Positions 38,122-46,968 are shown, counted from the stretch's first letter. The stretch: DNA of 64,000 nt from Haliscomenobacter sp. (GCF_016718685.1 NZ_JADKCX010000023.1:13955-77954); one strand, 5' to 3'. Program-made: numbers and translations. The notes: generated from the sequence alone by a model not told the origin.

Positions 38122-38129
38122 TACCTTTG
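38122..38129 (+). promoter_or_regulatory. -7 promoter element (TACCTTTG) of the GH10-like gene
   Basis: TACCTTTG, a perfect TAnnTTTG, 41 bp before the ATG at 38170. With the opposite element at 38070-38077 it makes a compact divergent promoter. Confidence 0.55.
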
Positions 38130-38169
38130 CCACTGATTTACATTAAAATTATTCAAGCAATCGTTGGTT

Positions 38170-39423
38170 ATGCAGCTTAATTTTTGGGTTTTTCTATTTG
38201 GTTTTCAATCTGGATTTGCTCAAGCCCCTTTTGGCGAGATTCGTGGCATCTGGCTTACCGCCCAAGGCACGGATGCACTCAACTCACGCGAAAACATCCA
38301 AAAAGCCGTCGCCAATTGTAAGAAAGCAGGCATCAACAACATTTATGTCGCCACATGGAATCGGGGCTACACCCTCTATCCCAGTGCCATCATGATGGAG
38401 CGCTTTGGGATTGCCCTCGACCCCAAATACGGCAAACGCGACCCCCTCAAAGAACTGATCGAGGAAGCGCACGCTGCAAAAATCAAAGTACACGCCTGGT
38501 TCGAGTTCGGTTTTGCCGCAGCTTACCGGGATACGGGTGCGTACATCTTGAAAAAATATCCCTATTACGCCGCCATTGACTCCGCTGGGAAGGTCGTGGA
38601 AAAAAACGGCTTCAAATGGATGAATGCCTTTCACCCGCTGGTGCAAAATTTCATGAAGAGCCTGGTCTTGGAAGTGGTTCAAAAATACGATATTGACGGC
38701 ATCCAGGGCGATGATCGGATGCCCGCACTTCCTTCCACGGCGGGGTACGATTTGTATACCGTGAACGCCTACAAAAAAGAGCACGAGGGATTGGGTCCAC
38801 CTTCCAACCATTTGGACAGTTCCTGGATCCAGTGGCGAGCCAAACGTTTGAATGCCTTTGGCAAGGATTTGTACCAGTCGGCCAAAGCGCTCAAACCCAA
38901 CTTACTGGTGAGTATGGCGCCCAGCATATACCCCTGGTCATTGCAAGAATACTTACAAGATTGGCCAAGCTGGCTCCGCGAAGGGTATGTGGATTACGTA
39001 ATCGTACAGCTTTACCGCTACAAACTGGATGAATACGAACAAATCCTCCAAGAAACCCTGCAGCACGCGGGGACCAAAAAAGACCGGGTGTACGCGGGTG
39101 TACTCAGTAGCCTGGCCGGGGGCTACCTGGCTACCCCAGAACTGCTCAAAGGCATGCTGGCCTTGAACCGCAAGTATGGCTTGCCGGGTGAGGTGTTTTT
39201 TTATTATGGGGGAATGGAGAAGCAGGGGAAGTTTTTTAAGGTTTTGACTATGGGAAGGGAAGTTGTCATCTTCCCTTTTTCCCAATCCACAAAGCATCTC
39301 CCAAAGGGGCTTTCACTCAAAGGGGTTCTTGGTGTGGTTTTGAATCACTTCCTGTCTTACTTGTCTTTCCGTTTATGTTCTATTGTTTCGTACCACGCTT
39401 TCTCAGGCCGGCTTGTTGGATAA
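38170..39423 (+). CDS. GH10-like hydrolase (GHL10/YngK family), secreted
   Basis: Start MQLNFWVFLFGFQSGFAQA at 38170 gives a signal peptide (a TTG two codons earlier is less likely). The barrel begins GEIRGIWLTAQGTDALNS, with YVATWNRGYTLYPS, KVHAWFEFGF and DGIQGDDRM, all typical of the GHL10 group. Length about 417. The final 45 residues after FFKVLTMGREV look unlike the family and overlap the neighbouring minus-strand gene, so the true end may be earlier, with a missed frameshift near 39240. Substrate unknown. Confidence 0.85.
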   Translation: MQLNFWVFLFGFQSGFAQAPFGEIRGIWLTAQGTDALNSRENIQKAVANCKKAGINNIYVATWNRGYTLYPSAIMMERFGIALDPKYGKRDPLKELIEEAHAAKIKVHAWFEFGFAAAYRDTGAYILKKYPYYAAIDSAGKVVEKNGFKWMNAFHPLVQNFMKSLVLEVVQKYDIDGIQGDDRMPALPSTAGYDLYTVNAYKKEHEGLGPPSNHLDSSWIQWRAKRLNAFGKDLYQSAKALKPNLLVSMAPSIYPWSLQEYLQDWPSWLREGYVDYVIVQLYRYKLDEYEQILQETLQHAGTKKDRVYAGVLSSLAGGYLATPELLKGMLALNRKYGLPGEVFFYYGGMEKQGKFFKVLTMGREVVIFPFSQSTKHLPKGLSLKGVLGVVLNHFLSYLSFRLCSIVSYHAFSGRLVG

Positions 39424-39844
39424 CCATTTTCAATACGAAACTTTTTCCGCTCTTCGGTAAAGTTCCACCACGTTTTATTCGTATCATTTGTTTTGGCAAA
39501 ATTTACCACCAACCTGAACTGGTCTTCAACGCAAGGGTCTATCCAATATCCCTTTTTCTGTTCGTATTCGTCCGTCAAATTTGCTCCGTCTTTATTTTTA
39601 GTTCGTCAAATGAGTAGTAACCCAAAAACACCAAATCTTCGGCAAATTTAATCCCGATTGACGGAACAGTTTGAAATGCTGCCAAAGCGTGTATTTCCTT
39701 TGCTCTTTCAGGTGTTGAGTTTAGTAGCACTTCCAATTCGTCAGACGCATAGTTAAGAATGTCTGTTATTTTGACTTTATTCTTTTTCAGGTTTGCTTTC
39801 TCAACGTCAGTGAGTGGCAACTTAATGTTTGTCTTATTCTTCAT
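39357..39844 (-). CDS. Cdd1-like helix-hairpin-helix protein; one frameshift
   Basis: The first part (from MKNKTNIKLPLTDVEKANL) contains a HhH repeat FQTVPSIGIKFAEDLVFLGY; the second part (GYWIDPCVEDQFRLVVNFA, WWNFTEERKKFRIENGYPT) is the conserved end of the pathogenicity-locus Cdd1 family. They are joined by a frame change near 39577, in an AAAGAC/TTTTTAG run. Whole length about 160. The region is visibly more AT-rich than its neighbours, hinting at transfer. The family's role is unknown; HhH suggests DNA binding. Confidence 0.78.
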
Positions 39845-39910
39845 CTTCAGCAAAAGTCAGTAAATAACCATTGTTATCTTCAATAGAAAATTCGGTTGCA
39901 CTTTTGGCAT

Positions 39911-41509
39911 TCACCCCTCATCCCGCACCACCACAAACCCCTCCACAAACGGATCGACCACCTCCTTCAGCACTTCCCCAAAACCTTCCCCGTATTTCAT
40001 GTAAAAATTCAAAAAATTATCCACCCGTTCCTGCAAGCCATTGCCTGGAAACAACTTCTCCTTCAAGCTCCGAATCTGGTTGATTCCCGTTTCGTGTTTT
40101 TGTTTTTCGGCGCGCACGAGGCGGCCTTCCAGTTGTTCCAGTACTTTTTCCTGTTTGACGGCTTCGGCCAGCACCGCTTTTTCGAGGGTGGGGTCTACAC
40201 TCAGGGCTTTTTGGCGCACCTGTTCAAAGAGGGCCTGGAGTTGGGTCATTTCTGCTTTGAGGCTCAGTTCCCCTTCCGAGTTGAGCGCCACGTATTGTTT
40301 GATCAGGAATTCGGTATCTACAAAGAGGTCTTGCACCCGCAAGCCCAGTTTGTCCATGCGGCTGGAAGTCGCTTTGTCGATCCAGAGCAGGGAATTGCGG
40401 CGCACCAGCATGGGGTAGTTGAGGCCAAAATGGGCAAACTGGCTTTTGCGCTCCAGCCAGTAGGCAATCTCGCCGCCGCCGCCCACGTAGGCCAGATTGG
40501 GCAGGATGAGTTCCTGGAACAAGGGCCGCAGCACCACATTCGGGCTAAACCGTTCGGGGTGCGCCTCCAGTTCGGCTTCCATTTCGGCGGGCGTAAAGCG
40601 CAGCTCGGTATTCAGGACGCTGAAAAAATCACCTTCACGCACGATGCGGTCGCGGCGATTGGCTTGCAGGTAAAACAGGTTGATGTCGCGGGCGTGCGCC
40701 TGGCCGGAGAATCCTGCCGCCGTCAAGGCCTCTTGCGACGCAGAAATCAGGGCTTGAGAGCTTTGTTGAAACAGCTCTTCGCGCATGATCGGAATGAACA
40801 GGCGTTTGAAAGCCGGGACGTTCATGTTCAGCGCGACCAGGCCGTATTTGCCAAACAGGCGATTGACCAAATCGATCGTAGCATCGGCGTACAAGGCGTG
40901 GCTGGTGTAAGCCGCTTCAATCTGCTGGTAGATGTACGCGCCGTTTTCACTTTCGCCCAAGAGTTCTTTCAACTGCGCGAGCACGGGCCCTAGCGTTGCG
41001 GTCGACATGTCGCCACAAGAGCCACCTACGGCATCGTGTTCCCAGCGCAGGGTTTTGCCAAAAAGGTTGGCGTGGTTGATTTCGTCAAAATCGTGGTCTT
41101 CCGCACCATTGACCAGCAACGGTACAAAACTGTACGCCGGATAGGTCATGCGCAATTCTTCGGCCAGCTTGATCGTGGTGAACACTTTGTACCAATAAAA
41201 CAGCGGTCCGGTGAACAGACTGGGCTGGTGGGCCGTCACCACCACAAAGGTGTTGTTTTCGGCCAACAATTCGATGTTGAGCGCAACGCTTCTCGGGGTG
41301 TCGAGCCCGCTGTATTGCTGGCGGAGTGCGGCGACGAGCACTTCGCGGTTGATGACTTGTTTGGCTTTATCGGTAATCACTTGTTGGAAATCATCCAGCG
41401 AAGGATTGTATTGATAAAATGGACGCATTGCCGGATTTTGGGTGGCATAAGCTACGTCTTTGGGGGCCAATTGTGGCACAGTCGGATAAGGGAGGATGGT
41501 AACGTCCAT
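39911..41509 (-). CDS. bshC: Bacillithiol biosynthesis cysteine-adding enzyme BshC
   Basis: Preferred start MDVTILPYPTVPQLAPKDV at 41509; an upstream ATG at 41554 adds an unlikely leader. About 532 residues, normal for BshC. Seen are VVVTAHQPSLFTGPLFYWYK, AEDHDFDEINHANLFGK, and the C-terminal coiled coil of about 80 residues (LEGRLVRAEKQKHETGINQIR). BshC joins cysteine to glucosaminyl malate in bacillithiol synthesis; bshA and bshB are outside the window. It indicates bacillithiol as the main thiol. Confidence 0.95.
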   Translation of the reverse strand: MDVTILPYPTVPQLAPKDVAYATQNPAMRPFYQYNPSLDDFQQVITDKAKQVINREVLVAALRQQYSGLDTPRSVALNIELLAENNTFVVVTAHQPSLFTGPLFYWYKVFTTIKLAEELRMTYPAYSFVPLLVNGAEDHDFDEINHANLFGKTLRWEHDAVGGSCGDMSTATLGPVLAQLKELLGESENGAYIYQQIEAAYTSHALYADATIDLVNRLFGKYGLVALNMNVPAFKRLFIPIMREELFQQSSQALISASQEALTAAGFSGQAHARDINLFYLQANRRDRIVREGDFFSVLNTELRFTPAEMEAELEAHPERFSPNVVLRPLFQELILPNLAYVGGGGEIAYWLERKSQFAHFGLNYPMLVRRNSLLWIDKATSSRMDKLGLRVQDLFVDTEFLIKQYVALNSEGELSLKAEMTQLQALFEQVRQKALSVDPTLEKAVLAEAVKQEKVLEQLEGRLVRAEKQKHETGINQIRSLKEKLFPGNGLQERVDNFLNFYMKYGEGFGEVLKEVVDPFVEGFVVVRDEG

Positions 41510-41580
41510 GTCAGGTGATGCGGTTAGTGTGGCGTTTTTTTGGTGTAAAAGCATTTTGGACGAATAAAATTTTATATTTG

Positions 41581-41733
41581 TTGAAAGGTAGTTGAAAAGT
41601 TTAAAGTTGAAGAGTTGAAAAGTTGAAGAGTTGAAAAGTGGGGTAGCTCAATATTGGAACATTCATCTTAAAGCTCAAATATTATGCTACCCCACTTTTC
41701 AACTCTTCAACTTTTCAACTGCTTCAACCTTTC
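41581..41733. repeat. Long inverted repeat IR7 (GTTGAAGAG family) before glpK
   Basis: The left arm 41581-41647 and right arm 41686-41733 pair over about 48 bp (GCTACCCCACTTTTCAAC... on the right). The inner half is a perfect match; the outer part of the left arm is more degenerate. Loop about 38 nt. The words GTTGAAGAG and GTTGAAAAG alternate. It lies between bshC and glpK. Confidence 0.92.
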
Positions 41734-41791
41734 TAAATAAAACGAACCCCGAATTAGTTTAAACCACCCATTAAATTCTCCTTTTTCAGCC

Positions 41792-43282
41792 ATGCAGCAA
41801 TACATTCTTGCCCTCGATCAAGGCACCACCAGTTCACGCGCCATCTTGTTTGACCACGATGGCAAAGTGGCCGCAGTACGCCAACAAGAGTTCACCCAAT
41901 TTTATCCCCAGCCGGGCTGGGTGGAGCACAATCCGCTCGAAATCTGGAACACCCAACTAGCAGTAGCGCGGGAAGTGCTGCAGGCCAATGGCATCAAACC
42001 GAGTCAAATTGCGGGTATCGGCATCACCAACCAACGCGAAACCACGGTGGTTTGGGACAAAAATACCGGACAACCCGTATTCAATGCCATCGTGTGGCAA
42101 GACCGCCGCACCGCCGCCATTTGTGACGAACTGAAAGCGCAGGGCGAAGAAGCATACATCAAGGCCCAAACGGGTTTGGTGGTGGATGCCTACTTTTCGG
42201 GCACCAAGGTAAAATGGATTCTGGACAATGTGGAAGGTGCGCGTGAAAAAGCCAACCGAGGCGAGCTGTTGTTTGGCACCATCGACAGCTGGCTGGTCTG
42301 GAAATTGACGGGAGGCAAGGTGCACATCACCGATTATTCCAACGCCTCGCGCACGCTGATGTACAACATCCAACAACTGGAATGGGATCAACATTTGCTG
42401 GATGTACTGGGCGTTCCAGCGAGCATGTTGCCGCAGGTGAGCCCTTCCAGCCAGATTTACGGCCAGACCAGCGCGGAATTGTTTGGTGCGGAAATTCCCA
42501 TCGGGGGTATTGCGGGCGACCAGCAAGCTGCCCTTTTTGGGCAGGGTTGCTTCCAGCCAGGTGCGGCCAAAAACACCTACGGCACGGGCTGTTTTATGCT
42601 GATGAATACGGGTAAGGAGCGGATCACGTCCAATGCCGGTTTGCTCACCACCATCGCCTGGGGCTTGAATGGTGAAGTACACTATGCCCTGGAAGGCAGT
42701 GTGTTCATCGCCGGAGCTGCGATCCAATGGTTGCGCGACGGCCTCAAAATCATTGACGAATCGCCGGATTCGGAGTTTTTTGCCATGAAAGCACCGAGTA
42801 CCGAAGGGGTTTACGTCGTGCCTGCCTTTGCTGGTTTGGGTGCGCCATATTGGGACATGTACGCGCGTGGTGCCATTTTTGGACTCACCCGTGGCACTTC
42901 TAAATCACACTTGATCCGGGCCACGCTCGAATCATTGGCCTATCAAACCAAAGACGTGCTGGGCGCGATGGAAAAGGATGCCGGGACGCCACTCGCCGTT
43001 TTGCGCGTCGACGGCGGTGCTTGCGCCAACAACCTGCTGATGCAATTCCAGGCGGATATTCTGGGCGTGAGTGTGGAACGCCCCAAAATCATTGAAACCA
43101 CGGCCCTCGGCGCAGCTTACCTGGCGGGACTGGCCTGTGGTTTTTGGACCATGGCCGATCTGCAATCCAAGTGGCACCTCGACCGCGCTTTCCACCCCAA
43201 TATGTCGGCGGAAGAGCGGGCGAAACTGTACAAAGGTTGGCAAAAAGCGGTGGAGCGGACGATGGGCTGGGAGGAGAGCTAA
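41792..43282 (+). CDS. glpK: Glycerol kinase
   Basis: The protein has 496 residues, the usual size. FGGY-kinase motifs are complete: LALDQGTTSSRAILFDHDG at the N-terminus, NQRETTVVWDKNTGQP, WQDRRTA, IGGIAGDQQAALFGQG, YGTGCFML, and the C-terminal LRVDGGACANNLLMQFQADI. It phosphorylates glycerol to glycerol 3-phosphate with ATP in the cytoplasm. It is flanked by long inverted repeats on both sides (IR7 and IR8); its stop codon merges with IR8. No glpF or glpD is next to it. Confidence 0.97.
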   Translation: MQQYILALDQGTTSSRAILFDHDGKVAAVRQQEFTQFYPQPGWVEHNPLEIWNTQLAVAREVLQANGIKPSQIAGIGITNQRETTVVWDKNTGQPVFNAIVWQDRRTAAICDELKAQGEEAYIKAQTGLVVDAYFSGTKVKWILDNVEGAREKANRGELLFGTIDSWLVWKLTGGKVHITDYSNASRTLMYNIQQLEWDQHLLDVLGVPASMLPQVSPSSQIYGQTSAELFGAEIPIGGIAGDQQAALFGQGCFQPGAAKNTYGTGCFMLMNTGKERITSNAGLLTTIAWGLNGEVHYALEGSVFIAGAAIQWLRDGLKIIDESPDSEFFAMKAPSTEGVYVVPAFAGLGAPYWDMYARGAIFGLTRGTSKSHLIRATLESLAYQTKDVLGAMEKDAGTPLAVLRVDGGACANNLLMQFQADILGVSVERPKIIETTALGAAYLAGLACGFWTMADLQSKWHLDRAFHPNMSAEERAKLYKGWQKAVERTMGWEES

Positions 43283-43385
43283 AAGCGAAAAGCGAAAAGC
43301 GAAAAGCGAAAAGCAAGCACATAATTGGTTTTCTCAGTGTAGTATTTTTTTTCGCTTTTCGCTTTTCGCTTTTCGCTATTCGCTT
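43281..43385. repeat. Long inverted repeat IR8 (AGCGAAA family) between convergent glpK and arsM
   Basis: Left arm 43281-43314 is five tandem copies of AAAAGCG-type 7-nt words; right arm 43349-43385 is the complement (TTTTCGC repeated). The loop is about 34 nt. It fills the whole gap between the two stop codons and would make the same hairpin in both transcripts. Confidence 0.93.
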
Positions 43386-44190
43386 ATCCTTTTTTCCCAA
43401 ACACCGTGATGCTGCTAATGTCGCCTAATTTCTGTTTGGCAACTTCAACATCCGCTGGTGAAAGGTATTGCTGTAGAACTTCCTCGGGCAAAACGATGGG
43501 TTTTTCCTTTTGCAGGGTCACTTCGGTAAAGCCGGCGTCTTTGATCAATTGCAGATAGTCCGTCTTTTGGATGGCACCCGAAACACAGCCAGCGTACAAC
43601 TCCGCCGCTTCTTGTAGTGCGGGTGGCAGGTCTCCTTCGATGACGATGTCAGAAATGCTGAAGTGGGCGCCGGGTTTGAGTACGCGGTAGATTTCTGCAA
43701 AAACATTGGCCTTGTTGGGCACGAGGTTGAGTACGCAGTTGCTGACCACCACATCGACCGAATTGCTGGCAACGGGCAGGTTTTCGATGTCACCGTGGCG
43801 GAATTCTACATTGTTGAAGCCCAGTTTGGCCACATTGGTACGGGCACGAGCAATCATAGCTTCCGAAAAATCTACCCCGATGACTTGTCCTTTTTCGCCA
43901 GTTTCGTGGCGGGCTACGAAGCAGTCATTGCCTGCACCAGAGCCTAAATCCAGGACGGTATTGCCCGGTTTGATTTGGGCAAATTGAGTGGGCAAACCAC
44001 AACCCAGGCCCAGGTCAGCGTCCTGATTGTAGCCTTCCAGGCCACTGTATTCATCGGCCATGAGGGTATACACTTCATCGCTGGGGCCACAACAGCTGGT
44101 GTCGCAACAGCCACTGGCTTTGTTGGTCGATTGGGCAATGGCGCTGTATTTGCTGTGCACCAATTCCTTGAGTTCTTGTTCGCTACGCAT
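43384..44190 (-). CDS. arsM: Arsenite methyltransferase
   Basis: The protein has 268 residues. SAM motifs VLDLGSGAGNDCFVAR and VIGVDFSEAMIARAR are present, with the Cys set of ArsM: the N-terminal GCCDTSCCGPSD, LGLGCGLPT, NDC, and LYAGCVSGAI. ArsM methylates As(III), volatilising or detoxifying it. Two identical-looking dyads precede the gene, suggesting arsenic-responsive ArsR control; no arsR is seen here. It converges with glpK, separated only by IR8. Confidence 0.93.
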   Translation of the reverse strand: MRSEQELKELVHSKYSAIAQSTNKASGCCDTSCCGPSDEVYTLMADEYSGLEGYNQDADLGLGCGLPTQFAQIKPGNTVLDLGSGAGNDCFVARHETGEKGQVIGVDFSEAMIARARTNVAKLGFNNVEFRHGDIENLPVASNSVDVVVSNCVLNLVPNKANVFAEIYRVLKPGAHFSISDIVIEGDLPPALQEAAELYAGCVSGAIQKTDYLQLIKDAGFTEVTLQKEKPIVLPEEVLQQYLSPADVEVAKQKLGDISSITVFGKKG

Positions 44191-44192
44191 TG

Positions 44193-44234
44193 ATCGCTAT
44201 TTTACGATTATTTAATTTATCGCAATATTACGAT
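44193..44234. promoter_or_regulatory. Duplicated ATCGC-N6-ACGAT dyads upstream of arsM
   Basis: ATCGCTATTTTACGAT (44193-44208) and ATCGCAATATTACGAT (44219-44234) agree at 14 of 16 positions, and each is a near palindrome. They sit 26 bp apart immediately before arsM. ArsR-family operators are often such dyads, so arsenic-responsive control is likely, but no ArsR is in the window. Confidence 0.55.
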
Positions 44235-44343
44235 TGATTATTCAACTTGTCAAGGCTTGTTTGAAAAAAAGTGTATAATTTGGGCTAAAAATAAGCATTG
44301 CCCTGGATTTTAAGGGTGATGATAATCTTGTAATTCGCTGACA

Positions 44344-45030
44344 ATGTTTTTAGTAGAACCATACATCCGCAACTTGGAAAATTTGTACCGCGAGCATGGC
44401 AACCCGGTTTTTGCAGAAGGAGCATCCCGGTACATGAAGTATCGTTTTCCTTATTTTGGGGTAAAAACGCCCCTGCGCCGGGAATTGGCAGCAGCTTTTG
44501 TAGCAGCGCATGGCTTACCCGCAGGCGAAGACCTCAAGGCGCTGTGTCGGGCCTGTTTTGATGCCGAGTACCGCGACATCCATTATTTTGTGGGAGATGC
44601 GCTGCGCAAAAAGATCAAGACCTTGGAGGTATCCTTCCTGGATGTTTTTGAGGAATTAATCGGCGTAAATTCCTGGTGGGATTCGGTGGATTTTTTGGCC
44701 CCGAAGCTGGCTGGGGGTCTGTTTTTGCGTTTTCCGGAGCAAATCCCGTTGTACACCGATCGTTGGATTGAAAGTGATAACTTTTGGTACCAGCGGGCCG
44801 CCATCATTTTTCAATTGGGATACAAAGAAAAAACAGACGCCGAACGTCTTTTTGCCAATGTGTTGCGCAGAGCCGACAGCAAGGAGTTTTTTGTGCAAAA
44901 AGGAGCGGGCTGGGCCTTGCGGGAGTACGCAAAGGTCAATCCATTGGCGGTGCAAAATTTTGTGGAAGGACATAAACTACCCGCGCTAACAGCTCGGGAG
45001 GCGTTACGGATCATCAAGGCAAATGCCTGA
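44344..45030 (+). CDS. DNA alkylation repair protein (AlkD-like)
   Basis: The protein has 228 residues made of HEAT-like helices, right for the AlkD superfamily. Seen are KYRFPYFGVKTPLRRELA, REIHYFVGDAL-like YRDIHYFVGDALRK, INSWWDSVDFLAPKL, and KGAGWALREYAKVNPLAVQNF with the conserved Trp/Asp. AlkD is a monofunctional glycosylase for bulky alkylated purines. It stands alone after arsM. Confidence 0.92.
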   Translation: MFLVEPYIRNLENLYREHGNPVFAEGASRYMKYRFPYFGVKTPLRRELAAAFVAAHGLPAGEDLKALCRACFDAEYRDIHYFVGDALRKKIKTLEVSFLDVFEELIGVNSWWDSVDFLAPKLAGGLFLRFPEQIPLYTDRWIESDNFWYQRAAIIFQLGYKEKTDAERLFANVLRRADSKEFFVQKGAGWALREYAKVNPLAVQNFVEGHKLPALTAREALRIIKANA

Positions 45031-45082
45031 AGCCACATCAGTTGAGTTTAGAAAAAGAAGCTTCGCTCCTTTTTTTAAACCA

Positions 45083-45170
45083 AATTTTTTAGCCACAAAT
45101 GACACAAATTTTCACAAATGGAGTTTGTGCTTGATTTGTGAAAATTTGTGTCATTTGTGGCTAAAAAATT
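45083..45170. repeat. Long inverted repeat IR9 (CACAAATTT family), 37-bp perfect arms
   Basis: Arms 45083-45119 and 45134-45170 are perfectly complementary over 37 nt (AATTTTTTAGCCACAAATGA... inwards), with a 14-nt loop. This is the most perfect palindrome in the window. It lies between the convergent alkD-like gene and methyltransferase gene, ending 30 bp before the latter's stop, and could terminate both through the T/A runs at its ends. Confidence 0.96.
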
Positions 45171-45199
45171 GTCGCTTTGGTTAAATTAGATTAGTGGCT

Positions 45200-45934
45200 T
45201 CAACGTTGCGCAACCACCACCTTCGTATCATACGCATAAGAGGGCCGCTTCAGGAATTTGATGACCTTTAAGCCCGCCAATCGCAGTAGCAATTCCATTT
45301 CATCCTCGGTGAAGGCCCGCAGTTCATCTTCATCCGTTCCGATGAGTACATCGGTTCCATTGACTTGTTGAAAATAGCGTGACTTCCAGGTACATTGCCA
45401 ACCTTTGGCAACATTGAACAGGTATTGACTCTCGCGTTTGAAGCTTCCCTCAGGGGTGTCTACCACATGGGTTACTGCTGGATTGGCTTGAATGTGCGGA
45501 ATGTAAGTAACCGCGTCAATAAAGTCAAAAGCCACAATGCCGCCGGGATGGAGCACGTTTTTGATGCCTGCAAAAGTTTGGATTACATCCGGATTGCTGA
45601 GCAAGTGTGAAACACTACGCGCTGTAATCAGTGCCGCGTCAAATGCATCAGCGAGCTGGATGTGGCGCATGTCTTGCTGGTGAAATGTTCCTCCGGGCAG
45701 AATTTCACGAGCCACCTGGAGCATTTCTGCACTCATGTCCAAACCCTGATGGACGTAGCCGGCATCAACTAAGCGGCGCCCCAATTGCCCGGTACCACAA
45801 GCCACTTCCAGGATCGATTTGCAGTGAAATTCTGCCAGGATTTCCTGGTAGAATTCATATTCAGCGTTGTAGTCGATGAAAGTTTGGTACATCAAATGGT
45901 ACAATTGGGCATATTCTGTGTACAGTTTATTCAT
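45200..45934 (-). CDS. Class I SAM-dependent methyltransferase
   Basis: The protein has 244 residues. Motif I SILEVACGTGQLGRRLVDAG and motif II-like YVHQGLDMSAEMLQVARE, DMRHIQLADAFDAALITARSV and a late VNGTDVLIGTDED. It is a small soluble methyltransferase of the Methyltransf_25 type; the acceptor is unknown. It starts with MNKLYTEYAQLYHLMYQTF and stands alone between two inverted repeats. Confidence 0.88.
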   Translation of the reverse strand: MNKLYTEYAQLYHLMYQTFIDYNAEYEFYQEILAEFHCKSILEVACGTGQLGRRLVDAGYVHQGLDMSAEMLQVAREILPGGTFHQQDMRHIQLADAFDAALITARSVSHLLSNPDVIQTFAGIKNVLHPGGIVAFDFIDAVTYIPHIQANPAVTHVVDTPEGSFKRESQYLFNVAKGWQCTWKSRYFQQVNGTDVLIGTDEDELRAFTEDEMELLLRLAGLKVIKFLKRPSYAYDTKVVVAQR

Positions 45935-46033
45935 GACAGGAGAGATTTAGGGTGAAACGCTCGCAATACAAGTTTTTAGGCTAGATGGTTCCTCCGGGCA
46001 TAATTTTTTCAGTTTTTCACAAGGAAATGTAAA

Positions 46034-46200
46034 AACTTAGCATCCCGCCTACGGCGGAGTTTAATAAAAAATGAATTTGCCCGCAGATCACGCAGATTTA
46101 CGCAGATAATGTCTGTTTTTTGAAAAAATCTGCGTAAATCTGCGTGATCTGCGGGCGAAAAATACAAATATAGCCCCGACAAGGTCGGGGTGCTAAACTT
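46034..46200. repeat. Composite palindromic element IR10
   Basis: Modular order: AGCATCCCGCCTACGGCGG hairpin, a 28-bp perfect palindrome (arms 46079-46106 and 46129-46156, GCCCGCAGATCACGCAGA...), then CCCCGACAAGGTCGGGG hairpin and TGCTAAACTT. IR13 at 63.5 kb has the same modules in the opposite orientation. The repeated order suggests a mobile or copied unit rather than chance. Confidence 0.92.
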
Positions 46201-46223
46201 TCACAAAAATTAAGGCGGGCTTT

Positions 46224-46968
46224 ATGAAAGCATCCATCGATAATTTTTCCACGGCTTCAGCGCAGTACGCGCAGTTTCGACCCGATTACCCTGCTGAGCT
46301 GTTCGAATATTTGTACACGCGGGTGGTTGATTTTCAACAGGCCTGGGACTGTGGCACCGGCAACGGACAAGTAGCGTTAGCACTGGCAGAACGGTTTGCT
46401 TCCGTCCAGGCGACTGATTTGAGTGCCAACCAGATCGCCAATGCCACGCCCCATCCAAGGGTACATTACGGGGTATGTCGAGCCGAAGCCAGCCCCTTTT
46501 CCGCCCAACAATTCGACCTCATCACTGTAGCCCAAGCGCTGCACTGGTTCGATTTTGCGGCCTTCAATCAGGAAGTAAAGCGGGTCGCAAAACCCGGCGC
46601 GTTGATTGCTGTGTGGGGCTATGGTTTGTTGACCATCAATACAGAAATTGATCGGGTGGTGCAACATTTTTACAGCTGGGGCGATTGACCAATACTGGGA
46701 CGCTGAGCGACACCACGTCGATGAAGCGTATGCCAAGATTCCCTTCCCTTTTGCTGCCATTGAAAAACGGACCTTCAGCATCGAAAAGCACTGGAACCTG
46801 GCGCAATTGTGCGGCTATTTGAGCACCTGGTCCAGTGTAAAAAAGTACATCCAGCAACACGGAGAAGATCCCGTGGCCGCACTTTACCCCCAATTGCAAA
46901 AGCATTGGCCTGAAGATGCAGTACTTTCCGTGCGTTTTCCGATCTTTCTGCAAACTGGAATCGTTTGA
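46224..46968 (+). CDS. Class I SAM-dependent methyltransferase (Methyltransf_11 type); one frameshift
   Basis: The N-terminus MKASIDNFSTASAQYAQFRPDYPAELFEYL, motif I WDCGTGNGQVALALAERF, and VTVAQALHWFD are the YafE-like pattern (AQALHWF is characteristic). The first frame stops near 46687; the rest (IDQYWDAERHHVDEAY ... YLSTWSSVKKYIQQHGEDP) continues in another frame to 46968. Total about 247 residues, normal. The next gene starts within the last codon, suggesting translational coupling. Confidence 0.82.

Noticed and set aside
39896..40993. Open frame of 365 codons opposite bshC
   Set aside because: BshC is certain on the minus strand; the plus frame is low-complexity shadow coding.
41573..41580. 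TATATTTG as a promoter for glpK
   Set aside because: A perfect octamer, but in a very AT-rich stretch and over 200 bp before glpK, with the whole of IR7 in between; too weak to list.
43281..43385. CRISPR-like array from the repeated AGCGAAA words
   Set aside because: Words are contiguous without spacers and the second block is the inverse complement, so it is a palindrome.
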